Assembly: GCF_000003605.2 (NCBI RefSeq) | Contig: NW_003135847.1 | Span: 23,208 to 56,967 of the forward strand | Source of the DNA: Saccoglossus kowalevskii | Taxonomy: Eukaryota; Hemichordata; Enteropneusta; Harrimaniidae | DNA length: 33,760 bases | Direction of reading: 5' to 3' | In this document: in pieces, positions 11,731-23,035 of the stretch | Layout: every line of letters starts with the position of its first letter | Numbering within the stretch: the first letter of the stretch is position 1 | Notes under the pieces: model-generated | Database searches by the model: none | What the model saw: the letters and a program-made list of their open reading frames with translations, nothing else | Told to the model about the DNA's origin: nothing | Made by a program: the position numbers and the translations under genes

Positions 11731-13780
11731 TATTACGGATAAAGATTTGACTCAATAACATATTTTATATTATCTAATGTTGTAATATACATGCTGGAGT
11801 AGGTTCATTTCATGTTGTAATAATTATATTGAAAAAGAAGTGTGTATTCTAGCAACTTGTAAGTACTCATGACTGCCGGGCCGAGCCCGAGTATTTTTTT
11901 TCTCTACACAATCTGATTTCGTGTATAGATCTCCTATGTGACCACGAAACGGTCCGTGAAAATGTGTTGATGCGGTTGCATCCATGTTTGATCATATCTT
12001 ATGTGCTATTGTTTAGTTCCCAGGTCATGGGCCGCAGGAATCTAGGTGCCTATTGTACATCAACATCGTGAAAAGCCTCTATATCAACTGTCCAGCCAGA
12101 TTCTCAATACAGTTTTATTGAGACATTAATAGAACCATTGTATGTGAATGAGCGTACGTTTTTAAATATAGCTATAACGTTATTGTCTATACAAAAATGT
12201 TGCTACGTGAATGATAGCGTGCTTGTAACGGCATCGTTCATGTACTGTTACAGCAGTGCTTTGTTCTCCAACATTTGGAGAATGTTTTTTTATTAAATAT
12301 TTTTTTCTAATTCATTTTCCTAGATAATTTTTGCGTTTAGAAGGTGGCATAAACCGCAAAAATATCAGTGCGTAACGTTAGTTAGTTGTCTTTCTCTGAT
12401 GGTTGCCTGGCAACTGGTTGCTTTGAAAACATTAGGTACTGATTAACAGCACCATGTAATTGAATCAACTAATTAAGTTTCCTGCATGATAGTAGTGGAA
12501 TTCTCGTTTACAAATTGTAGCCTCCATTGTCCTGTAATTAAAGGCATATGGCCAATGATGAAAACTGCAATAGATAAAACTGTATTAGAGTGTTACTTTT
12601 GAATGTGTGACATTTAACTGATAAACTAGTTGAGACTTTGACACTGATTGGTTTGATTTATATTTCAATGAGTTGACAACAAATATTGGCAAGTTCTTTT
12701 AGAACTGCTGAGAAAGTTAATCGATGCGTGCCTATCCACGAATCGACATAGGAACAGACGTGAAAGAATCCGACAGATGTGCATTGCTTCTTTTCTGGGT
12801 GATCCATTTTAAAACAATACGTGACAACTATAAAAGATATTATTAAACTGAGTCATTGTGATATCACGTGTTAACAAAGTGAGGATCAGCTGATAAGTAA
12901 ATGCAGCCGAATAAAACAAAAGAAGTATGCAAGAATTCCAATGAATCACCGGCTGATGTGTTCATCAAGATTAGCGAAAATGTAAACTGAATGAATCTAC
13001 ATAAACAGTAATTGTTAATTTTAAACAAATGCTGGCAGCATAACCTTATAATTACTGGTGCACAAAACATGAATTATAATTAAAGACAGTCACATCCATG
13101 CAGAGTTCAAGTCACATACGGAGAATGTACAGAATAATTATCACGAATAGTATACAGTAACCATATTAATACATGTACGTGGTGATCAACATTGCAAAAT
13201 TAAGCCTAGTAGCAGAACTGTGTTGGATGGTTCAGATGTAAATATCTGTACTGAACAAACACACAGTTAAAATTGTTGAAATATTCAATATTTTATAGAC
13301 GATATTGGTACTTTGCACATGCAACGCCTACGGCAATAACATTGCATGGCTTGGAATGCCCGTATTGCTGCTTGCAGCTTTATTCATTCTGCGTGACTGT
13401 TGTTGCCGTCTCTGTGTTATTAACGTCATCAGTGGCGTCCACGAGTTACGAACGTGGTACACATTTCACCTGCACCGGCGTCAGTGACGGCATTGCAAAA
13501 TTGATAATGAATTATTAACCAATGCAGTAACATTATCCCATTGTCAAATTATCAAAGCCAACACAAAAAAATATGATATTTATTAGGTCGAAACATGGCT
13601 GCTTTTACTTAACGAACACAATTTAATATATCACCATCGTGCCATGACCTTTGACATATACTTATTTATAGTTTTGCGTACATACTCTATTATATTGCAG
13701 TCCATATATTTTTATTTTCACACGTACGTTATGTGTTTTTTTAATGCTGTTCTAATTTCTATACCATATAATATTTAATT
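11731..13780. other. Intergenic region with no supported gene
   Basis: Mostly AT-rich. A short hairpin (TTCTCCAA, 3-nt loop, TTGGAGAA) lies at 12264-12282. A small higher-GC island at about 13292-13520 is open in two frames but has no convincing exon structure. Nothing else is recognised. Confidence 0.45.
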
Positions 13781-13893
13781 TGTATTTATTATGCAAAAAA
13801 ATATTTAAAATTTATTGATTATGTTGAAGCTAATTGCTTCAATTCAGGTTAATCAAGTATTAGGCCCGTCTGTATGCCGGTATGTCTCTGTGA
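13781..13893 (+). repeat. Dispersed repeat R2, copy 1
   Basis: Aligns with 23273-23387. Shared strings include 'tgtatttattatgcaaaaaa', 'agctaattgcttcaattc' and 'ttaatcaagta'. At the second location R2 directly follows R1, so the two are probably parts of one longer interspersed element. Confidence 0.6.
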
Positions 13894-13897
13894 CCAC

Positions 13898-14140
13898 CTC
13901 TTTCTTCACCTCATCTTTCTCTTCGTTTCCATGTGCATTCCTCTCCCACACCTCTTTTTTTCTTCAGCGGCCCAATCCTTGCCCATGTCGTTTCCCTCCC
14001 CTTCTCCTCTTTCGTTCTGTTTTCATTCCAAATATTATCTCTACTCGCTACCCTCCTTCCAATGTCCGCTCAATTCAACCCATCTACCCGCTCGTTTCTT
14101 CCTTACCTCTTCTCTTTTTCCCTCCCCCTTACAGTCATTT
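13898..14140 (+). repeat. Pyrimidine-rich tract
   Basis: About 240 nt of strongly C/T-biased sequence. It is open in all three forward frames because of its composition, not because it codes. It leads into a pentanucleotide microsatellite. Confidence 0.6.
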
Positions 14141-14190
14141 ACATTACATTACATTACATTACATTACATTACATTACATTACATTACATT
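14141..14190 (+). repeat. (ACATT)10 microsatellite
   Basis: Ten perfect tandem copies of ACATT. The tract and the pyrimidine-rich segment before it are bracketed by near-identical 18-mers at 13880-13897 and 14191-14208 (15 of 18 positions match). Confidence 0.95.
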
Positions 14191-14396
14191 GTATGTCTTT
14201 GTGGTCACTTTCATTGCTGAAAATACACTAACCATACATTCGTTCCGCAATATGAATCCTTAGAAATTGTCGTTATCATATTTTAACATTTTAAAATCGC
14301 ACGATTTAGTTTCGTTATGACTGCAACCAGTTAATTTTTAAACACGCATTTTAAAATTACATAAACCAGCTGTTAGAAATAAATAACTTTGCGTGT

Positions 14397-14685
14397 CAAC
14401 TGTACATGTCAGTATTGACGGCCGATATTTTAAAAATTTGTTTCAGATACTATTTTGAAGTTTCATGCGGGTCGGCACGAGTATAATAAATATGATATTG
14501 TGATCTGTCATTTGAAATTGAGACGGTGTATTCATGTATCCAATAAATATGTTTCAAGTTACAACTGCTCATGTCAGTATTGACGGCCGATATTTTAAAA
14601 ATTTGTTTCAGATACTATTTTGAAATTGCATGCGGGTCAGCACGAGTATAATAAATATAATATTGTGATCTGTCATTTGAGATTT
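14397..14685 (+). repeat. Tandem duplication, 165-nt spacing
   Basis: Copy 1 begins at 14397 and copy 2 at 14562. They share about 120 nt of nearly identical sequence, including 'atgtcagtattgacggccga' and 'gatctgtcatttga'. About 40 nt of unrelated sequence separates the copies. Confidence 0.85.
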
Positions 14686-14954
14686 CATGCGAAAATGGGG
14701 GGTCTATCTCTCGCAATTTGTTCGCTGATTGCTAGGTTTTTAATGAGCTATCAATTATCTGGTGCAATCCACCTTCTATATAGACGTTTTTATACCTCAG
14801 TGTTTCTAAGGTAATGTCAGGACTTGAAACCTGTCACCTGTATTTTTAACAATTGCCTTCAGTCAGTTTATAGGTAACAACTAACAAACAATCACACATT
14901 TTCCATAAACTAGAAATACAAGTTTCAGAGTAGCTTTGAAGCTTCAATGCAATA

Positions 14955-15645
14955 AAATATGTTTTGAATACCACCAATAGAATTACCCAATACCACATAA
15001 ATGTAGAAAAAAATGCTGATGCTTAAACGCTTGTGATTCTTGCATATGTTTTTGCATATGTTTTTTTGAAACAAAAAAATGTTTGTATGGATCACAAATA
15101 CCGTCGTGACATGTTCGTCGATTATCGGATGATTTTTGTCTTGAAATAGACATCTTCTACATAAACACCTGTGCGCTGTTATTTGAAAGTTAGATAAATT
15201 GAACAGAGTTTAATGTGTAAACACGACTTTAAAACAAAAATGTACCTGAACAATAAAATCAACTAGAATTATTTAGATGTCACAAAATGTTCAGGAAATA
15301 GAATGTTAATATTTTAAACAATTACATCAAATTGTTAAACTAGGTAGTCAGGTCATTAGTTGTGTTACATGGTATGGAGACATCGAACAATGTTACCATG
15401 GTTTCATCAGCCATGAAAATTAATCAATGTAACTCACAATAGTATTCTGAGCATCTGATTTATAGTATTATGTGATAGCGTGCGTATTTATTTAGTAATT
15501 GGTTAAAATTAAGGGTACCAAGCGTGATAATACTAAATTCATTATATTAAATAAAGCTATTTTGGTCAAAACATTTGGTCATGTTTAACAACAATATATA
15601 CAGCAGCACGACCGAGTGAGAGTATTTGCTCCTGCGTCAGACACC
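14955..15645 (+). repeat. Upstream region of gene B, homologous to that of gene C
   Basis: Aligns with about 25070-25742 up to the start codons. Well-conserved blocks include 'gtgtaaacacgactttaaaa', 'caatgttaccatggtttcat' and 'ggtaccaagcgt'. The promoter was therefore duplicated together with the gene. The conserved blocks are candidates for shared regulatory sites. Confidence 0.7.
15595..15600 (+). promoter_or_regulatory. TATA box of gene B
   Basis: TATATA ends 46 nt before the gene B ATG. The same element, spacing and flanks (taacaaca...cag) recur in gene C. This spacing would put the transcription start about 15-20 nt upstream of the ATG, so the 5' leader would be short. Confidence 0.5.
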
Positions 15646-18600
15646 ATGAATACTCTCTACTTCGTTATCTGTGCGGTGCTAGTTGCTAATCTCAGCACGG
15701 TAAGTTATCACATTGAGAAGAAAAAAAACTATCACGAGCGTAATTTTCATTTGAGTTGATTTCATTTCCAGTCATTCTTTAATTTAATAGTTGTTTTGGT
15801 GGTAGAAATATTAGTCAACTAACACATTACAGTCAGTCTGTTGACAATATGTGCAATGCGGAGCGTAACTAATTTAACCAAACTATAATGAACGCATTAT
15901 ACTCCGTAACTGATGCAAATGAGATCTGAATTCAATATACCGTATTCACCATGTTTGTATTTCTTTTTTCAAATAGTTTTCTACCGCACAAGGTAAGTAC
16001 ATTTTAGTACTAGGTTGCCATCTTAAGCGTTGCATATTGTTTCTTTGCAATCATAAGAAATCATAGTGAGTTGATATTTCTCCGTGTGATTTATCAAAGC
16101 CAATTTATCTGCTTTACTATAAGCAGCTGCAGGTGTCACCGTTTCTGACTCCTACCTAGAAAATCTAACGCAATTTGGCGGCATATTCTATTTGCTCCCA
16201 GATAGAAGTAAAACATTGTAATTCACTAATTTGTTAATGTTGGCTTCTGGTTAATTCGTCAAACACATAACTATAACAATAATGAATTCCAACAATTATG
16301 CGATGATTATGCGATGTAATTGTGTGCAGCATGGAATTAAGTATATCAGACAGAACCTACAAATGAGAAGGACATAGCTACATACGATGTTTGAAAATAA
16401 ATAATAGTAAAAATCATTTTTAGTGATGTACAACCTAGGACGTATTACACGATTACATTGTTACATTGTTAATACATTTCAGTCAGCAAATCAGTCAATA
16501 CATAATTGAACGACATGTACAATCATGCAAAAATAATTGTCTGTGAAACAAGTTAGATATTTATTTGTGTCATTATAGTATGTGATAGAGTGTGTGTTAC
16601 AAGAACTGGATTAAAGTCTGGTACGGATAAGGATTCTATATCCGAAGCTACGTGTGAGGTAGGCAAATTTCTAACAGGATGCTCTAGCTACTCAGAAGAC
16701 AGTAGTGAGCGAGCTGGCGAACAAATTAAACGAGCTAGCAATGGTAGAGTGGGCTGTATTGCCACAAATGGCGAAAATGGATCAGGTATGCACAAGAATG
16801 CTGTTGTATGGTTTGTTTTATACATAAATGCAAAGTGCTTAAGGTAGAGATGCAGGTTGGGAGACTACATTTTTAATTGGCTATAGTTACTGTAATTACA
16901 CGAGTAAAATATAATTTGTACCCATCAAGTTATATATAATTTGCAAGAGTTTTATTTAAACTTTCGAGTTTTATGGTTTACAATAACGTACTATGATACC
17001 ATATTAAGTGGTGTGAATTTTGGGTTAAAATCATGCATTTTAGGTGAAAATGCCCTTTTGAATGCATACCCTGATTTTGATTTAAAAACACTTATTTAAA
17101 ACTTCTGGTTACTAAGAACATAATGATGCTCTTCGAAAGATTCAAATGTTATGAATAACAGAGCCTCTAATTGGCAGCTCTACTGTTTCTGTTCCAGTAA
17201 AGACAGTGAAACCATACAAAGCCATTTACTTAGAATAAACCTGAATAATCACCCCTGAAAATTTCATTGAAAACAAATGAACCGTCTAAAAGTTAATTAG
17301 TTCTAAAGTTGAAATTTTGAGTAAAAAATGAAACGGAGATAATCGCCATTTTGTAAAAAAAATTGATAGAACGAATCATTGGCTTTATATGTGTAAAAGA
17401 AACTCATTGAAATACGCCTTACACCGGGTACTTTTTTTATTTTTAATTAACCGAGCATTTTACGTATGTGTATTTTGACACTGAAAAGTTAGTTATCGAT
17501 TACAGCAACAGCAGTTGTGTTTGTCAATTGCATCACAATTCTATCAGTACGGTGATCGCCCTATCGGGGCTTCCTCCTACATGAAAATAAATGAAAAATC
17601 AATTATTTATAGGTGAAAAAGTTCACTTATCATTTACAAATGTATGTTGTGTTTCATTACGCTTGCATGCTGGAAGCGTCTACGTTTTGTATGTTTTTTT
17701 TTGTAGTTTGCTAGTTGATCGCGCTTGAGGTAAGTAAACAGAGAGCCAGGACAGGAAGTCGCACACCGCTGCTCCGTAACTGAGGCCAGCAATCATTTGC
17801 ATATAACATAAACAATGACTTGTCAATCAAAGAGCAACGCAAACAAACTTTCGGGATTTTTAATCACATAAGCCTGCATCGGTTCCCTATATTTTAAAAT
17901 TTTTGAGTATGTTCCAACATTGACAATGCTCCGAAAATTTAACACTATCTAGCCAAGACTGTCTGGGTAAGAAAAAGCAAACAAAAACTGCATCTCTACC
18001 TTAAATTCCCTTTATTGAGTTAATATAAATAAATGTTCTGTATTATAATACAATATAATAATGTTGAATATTATTTTGCACTTTCTAAAATTATTTCTTT
18101 GATAAGTTCAGAATTAGTGTCAATTATCACTGCTATATTTGCCTACTGCTTTATTCTAGATTCAAAAACTAAAACTGTTAACTATTCAATATACACTACA
18201 GATGACATGTTGCGGTGAATTCATGCTTCACTTTTATTTATTTTAATCACCTACTTTGATGTTCTATTTTTTCATTGCTCTGACCACGTTTTGATAGCTT
18301 AATTTATTATTCTATATGTGTACTATTTTTATTTACACCATGGTTACTGTACTTATCTATTCGATGAAACTGTTCGGAATAAATTGTATAGTTATCTTCC
18401 TTGCTTTCATTAACATGGTTTTAATGTTGTTTTTGTTTTTTACGTAATTTTGGAAAGTATGTACTTTAGTCCACTCAATATAAAATAATGACTTGCATAC
18501 CAAAGGTTGTTTTTTTCATTCAAAATTTTCATGTCAAAGTGTCAGAATATACTTTGTTTTCCTGTAACATTATAGAGATTATATGTAATAAATGTATATT

Positions 18601-20295
18601 TTGTTTGCGGTATATGTTAAATATTACGATATTTGTATTCAAGGTACACGTGCCTATGCTCGTTGCTGCAAATGGCCTCATATGAGATGTAATTATGTCA
18701 ACGGCAACAAATCCTCAACCCCTGACGATGACGGGAGTATGGCATTTTGTCCAGACAAAATAAATTGTTTTGATGCCTTTGTTACAGGTTTGTGCATTAT
18801 TTTGTGTTTTAAGAAGTTATCAAATAAATCAATTCGTATTAAAGGCAAATGCTGTATAAGTACAGCGACTAGTAATCTTTACATGATGAAAATACAACTA
18901 CAATTATTATAATTAATGCATTTTATTAATGTTTATTTTAATATTGGGCGATAAACACACTATTATTGTGTTAAATGCGAGTATTCTAATCAAATGACTG
19001 GTTGATTTTGAACATTACATAATTTTTTGTAAAATTTGTAATAAACGAATAGATTTTTAAATAAGATAAATGAGTAAAATTTAACAGATTAAATAAAACG
19101 CACAAAAAAATGAAATCCCTCAGTACTGAAATCGATTAATCATTTCATTTCCGATCATTGTGTTCTTCATTATTTTATTGTTGGCCACACAGTTAATACA
19201 GTGTTCTCTTATTCCAAATAGGTTGTTCACTCAGGTCCCCGTGGAAAGGTCTAACCGGAGCAAAGCCTATGATGCCTAACTACTGTCTTGGTTATAATGA
19301 AAATGTGGATAGAGGTAAAGTTGTTCTGGTTTATTTAAAAGAAAACGTGTTTGCAGGAGTCAAATATACTTTCTGGGGGCTCTTTTAGTTTTATATTTCA
19401 TTTCCACGTAATTGATGTCGATATCATGTGATTCATTCAAAAATAGCACATTTTGTGTTTGATAATATTTATTGTGCAGACCATTTTCAAAACCTTTCCT
19501 TTTTCTTTTTCATATTGATATTGATAATAGCAAGGATATTTGTTTCCATATATGAGCGACGGTTTGAGTCACGTATGCAAGACATTTATTATTGTCATTA
19601 CCCTGCCGTGCATTCGGTAAAACTTGAGTCCAACGTTGCTCAAATCAAAACCTGTTTGTTTGGACGTTCATCGTATTGTAAAATTCCCAACATTTTGTTA
19701 TTGGCAGACGACTAACGTCCATTAGAATGAGTATGTGTCGTGCAATATAGTCTTTGTAATACATATGCATACATCATACGTGTTTTGTTTGTAGGTCTCT
19801 GGGTTAGTTCTGCGTGTTGTTCCGCTTCCAACTTCAACTGTAATACGAAATCTGTTCAGACTGGAACGGTTGAGGGTGATAAAGCAGTAGTAGGATGTGA
19901 CGATGGTTGGATACTAACCGGTTGTTCTGTGCGAAACCCAAACCATCCTACACGTGGAGCCTACATTGATGGTGCGTCGCACGTGATTTCATTATTTTAT
20001 TATGTGGGTGGGTTTTTGTGGTGATGATGGGATCGTCTTTCATTTCATCAACTGTATATTATGTAATCATTTAACTATCAGATTTAATTGATGATTGTCA
20101 CCAAATTATACTGCCTACATGTAGCATAATAACAATACAGTTCATATTTAATGTATGTATGTTTTTGTTTGTTGGTTGACTGATTGATTTGTTTGTTTTG
20201 TTTTTGTTTCAGAGGATGACAACTGTGTGGCCGTTAATGGAGCAGACGGCAAAGCAATATGGGCCATTGCTGTATGTTGTAAAGACACGTATTAG
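15646..20295 (+). CDS. Gene B: secreted PCSK9 CHRD-like three-module cysteine-rich protein, seven exons
   Basis: Exons are 15646-15699, 15977-15992, 16579-16785, 18644-18787, 19222-19314, 19795-19971 and 20213-20295, giving 774 nt and 257 residues with exactly the exon lengths of gene A. Donors are GTAAGT, GTAAGT, GTATGC, GTTTGT, GTAAAG and GTGCGT. The signal peptide (residues 1-23) has the sequence STAQ at its cleavage region. All 20 cysteines sit at the gene A positions (25, 29, 49, 58, 83, 100, 101, 108, 128, 134, 142, 162, 179, 180, 187, 206, 215, 235, 252, 253). Sequons are N90 (NGS) and N114 (NKS). The protein ends in AVCCKDTY. Intron 3 is long (1858 nt) because of a TTAA-flanked insertion. 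It is closest to gene C; for example, the exon 4 products differ at 6 of 48 residues. The CHRD assignment rests on the three-module cysteine pattern. No protease domain is present. Confidence 0.82.
16843..18000. mobile_element. TTAA-flanked non-autonomous DNA transposon (MITE-like) in gene B intron 3
   Basis: A 1158-bp element bounded by perfect 13-bp terminal inverted repeats, GGTAGAGATGCAG (16843-16855) and CTGCATCTCTACC (17988-18000). A TTAA target-site duplication lies on each side (16839-16842 and 18001-18004). The orthologous gene C intron has a single TTAA at 27169-27172 and no insert, i.e. the empty site. No transposase frame is visible. TTAA duplication is typical of piggyBac elements, but the ends start with GG rather than the usual CC. 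Another TTAA-targeting superfamily such as Sola3 is possible. Confidence 0.8.
19545..19590 (+). repeat. Decayed tRNA-derived SINE-like remnant, gene B intron 5
   Basis: Contains GGTTTGAGTCA (19561-19571), one change from the B-box-like GGTTCGAGTCA of the matching place in gene C intron 5 (28537-28547). It is embedded in shared flanks such as 'tatttgtttcc'. The insertion would predate the B/C duplication. Confidence 0.35.
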
Positions 20296-20317
20296 AAGCA
20301 TATTACAACGATGAAAT

Positions 20318-20323
20318 ATTAAA
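20318..20323 (+). terminator. Poly(A) signal candidate of gene B
   Basis: ATTAAA 23 nt after the gene B stop codon. Confidence 0.5.
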
Positions 20324-20507
20324 TGTATTTGGTTTGTTGATGTAACGGGTTTACAATGGTGGTGGGAACTCAATATATAATGTTATCAACTTGCATAGTT
20401 TCAATTGTTTTATTTAATTTATGTATTGAATGCCTGTGCATGAGACAGATTAGAGCATATCATATTGAGGCAATCTGGTATATATTAAGTACGCAAATGA
20501 AAAAAGG

Positions 20508-20694
20508 NNNNNNNNNNNNNNNNNNNNNNNNNNNNNNNNNNNNNNNNNNNNNNNNNNNNNNNNNNNNNNNNNNNNNNNNNNNNNNNNNNNNNNNNNNNNN
20601 NNNNNNNNNNNNNNNNNNNNNNNNNNNNNNNNNNNNNNNNNNNNNNNNNNNNNNNNNNNNNNNNNNNNNNNNNNNNNNNNNNNNNNNNNNNNNN
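20508..20694. other. Assembly gap (187 N)
   Basis: Unresolved bases directly next to a long TAAA microsatellite. The tract probably continues into the gap, so the true length here is unknown. Confidence 0.98.
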
Positions 20695-20793
<99 letters not shown>

Positions 20794-20796
20794 ATA
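20695..20796 (+). repeat. (TAAA)n microsatellite, about 102 nt
   Basis: A near-perfect TAAA array beside the gap. The matching place 3' of gene C has only a short AATA run (about 29360-29379), so the array expanded after the duplication. Confidence 0.95.
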
Positions 20797-20814
20797 TCAG
20801 GTGATAAGACTAGA

Positions 20815-21290
20815 ATCTTAAAACAATGACGGCGTTTATTCAATACTAATTTAATACACAATAATTTACACAAGGCAACATAGAGCAATGAATCAACGAT
20901 GTAAATAATGGTGATGACTGTCTTTAAATAGCACAACGTGTGAAGTACAAAATGCGATATGAAATTCAGCCTTGATTTTCTGTTTCAATTCAATTGCGAT
21001 TTGCAGTGTACACCCAAACCATATAAATTCTACACATCTTTCCACAATTCCAACGTACCATGGGTTGCAACAGTTTGTTAAATAGTTATTGCAATTAATT
21101 AAGAAAAATGCAATACACAATCCAAAAACACCTTATGTGTCAGTCGTTCTGCAGAAAAAAGGCATTGAGTGCAATTTGTGGTTAAAATTAGTTATTATTG
21201 ATTCAGGTCAACAATGTGAAATTTTTCATGTAGCTGTTACAGATTCAAGCTATTAAATGTTACTGCCCTACATTGCCCATGTACATGATT
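20815..21290 (+). repeat. Proximal 3' flank of gene B, homologous to the gene C flank
   Basis: Aligns with about 29400-29850. Shared strings include 'gaatcttaaaacaatga', 'aatcaacgatgtaa', 'attgcgatttgcagtgtaca' and 'ccctacattgccca'. The minus strand holds an open frame in both copies (20893-21120 and 29477-29677) with similar products, for example FHIAFCTS in both. Confidence 0.7.
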
Positions 21291-21392
21291 AATAATGCAG
21301 ATGAAACACCGTGACGTGACAGTGAGGACATGTAATATTTACCAGTTAGAGTACACTTTTACCGTTTTGATATTTTATTGCACTGTTCTGCT

Positions 21393-22140
21393 TATTTGTT
21401 CTAAAATGCTATCGTCTTGTGACGTGTTCTGTCACACCTGCCATATTCTAGAACACCTTCATTACAATCGGGTTGGACCATTTTCACATGTATTTGTTAA
21501 AATTATTGTGTTTAAGGCTTTAATTTTTTTATATAGAATATCAGTCCTGGAACACAAGAAAAATGCCCTTCAATGCAGCACTGAATATATTAACAGTGGC
21601 ACTTTGGTACACTATATACATAATAAACAAACAATATAGGCGCCTAAATCAAATTCCAAAATTATTTATTAAACATGAAATTTACCAATACATCCACATA
21701 TGTAACGGCTCACACACCGACGTTCTTGAAATACTGTTAATGTCTTACATTTCGTCGGACACGACGTGATACCATTTGACCATACAAAAGCAAATATAGA
21801 TCAGAAATCAATTTGCATATTCAAACCCATGAACAATGAAACCACAATTGTTTGCACAAAACGCTTCAGATCAATACCCACACCCACATTACTGTCCCAT
21901 CGAAAATATCACACTGAACATCAACTTGAAAAGGCTTTTAAAAACAATTCACAGGATTATTTTATTGCTGCATAAAAATACGCCAGACAGCTGTCAATAG
22001 ACTTCATTTGAATACATCTAGATCAGGCCAATCAGTAACCATGACTTTTGTAATAGCGTCCTCTGAAAAGAAGTAGAAATGAAGAAACTTATCTCACCTA
22101 TCGAGGGCCTCAATCGCAAGACCATATTTATAAGAAAAAG
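21393..22140 (+). repeat. Distal 3' flank of gene B, shared with gene C and with 23.6 kb
   Basis: The block with 'cttgtgacgt' near 21418 recurs near 23633 and 30315. The block 'cagacagctgtcaatagact' near 21985 recurs near 30409. Together they show the duplicated unit reaches at least 1.4-1.8 kb past the stop codons. No gene is supported. The forward open frames here are not preserved in the other copies. Confidence 0.6.
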
Positions 22141-22161
22141 TGTTGATATAAATTGGTTGAT

Positions 22162-22763
22162 ATGGCCATTTTAACATTGTCCAGAAGAGATGGCTTAACG
22201 GGGAAACCAGGAAAACAACATAATGCTTCCGGATGCAAGTGCTCCACAAAATTTACTTTACAGATTTGTTATATCATTTTTCATTCTCTAGATACATTTC
22301 ATGTAGTACTTTTACTTCCATGTTCAGCTTCCCACAGTCAGCGATTTTAATCAATGAACAATCATTTGAGTTTTGAAATCTCGCCTTATTAATTTAATTC
22401 TGATCTTAACACTTAACATTAAAAGCACTGGATTTACAGTAGTTTCCAAAAAATGTGATACACATATTTCGATCCTAAAAAAATATGTACAAACTAATTA
22501 AATTCTATTTGGTGTCATACAACTCACAAAGCCGTTTTACTCGTTCGAGAGAAACTCATTCTGTGATAGGAGAGGAGCATCTTAAACAGTGATTGAATAG
22601 ACGCATGTGTTTTGTATCACTGAAAGAAAGATATGTATTTTTTATCTAATTGCATTCTAGATGTATATTTAAAATCTTGTCTAAAAGATTTTTTTACAAA
22701 TACATCAATATCACCCACTTCTTGAGCATCCTATACTTCTGTCATGTTACATAAAAATAACAG
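22162..22763 (+). repeat. Duplicated flank segment, copy 1
   Basis: Aligns with 23681-24370. Shared strings include 'accaggaaaacaaca', 'gttttactcgttc', 'gaggagcatct' and 'acaaatacatcaatat'. The two copies are separated by the R1/R2 repeat. Confidence 0.6.
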
Positions 22764-23035
22764 ACGTTGAGCTGGTATAGATAAACTCTCTCGCATTCCT
22801 TGAAGAAAATAGTTTTTTGAAACTCTGTCATGTACCAAACAGAACGCACTTTGTTTGCAATCTGACATTGTGGTGTTTTCAAAGGTACAACACAAAAAAC
22901 GGCTTTATGTATGTAACTATAAAACATTAATTGTATTATGCATAGCAGCACAAAACACTCTATGTATGCTGATATTCTATATACTGTCTGGTCATTCGGA
23001 CGATCCTTAATTAGTTCAGTGAATGAATGAGCTCA

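Noticed and set aside
12264-12282. Short hairpin followed by a T run, resembling a terminator or histone-type 3' end
   Set aside because: It is an 8-bp stem with a 3-nt loop and lacks the histone stem-loop consensus. Intrinsic terminators of this form are not expected in an animal genome, so it is most likely chance.
13273-13518. Two overlapping forward frames in a small GC-richer island, one with a possible membrane segment
   Set aside because: An acceptor-like 'ttttatag' precedes it, but both frames are open over the same bases, no donor or partner exon fits, and no family is recognised.
13815-14263. Three overlapping forward frames of 95-138 codons
   Set aside because: They are open only because of the pyrimidine-rich tract and the ACATT microsatellite.
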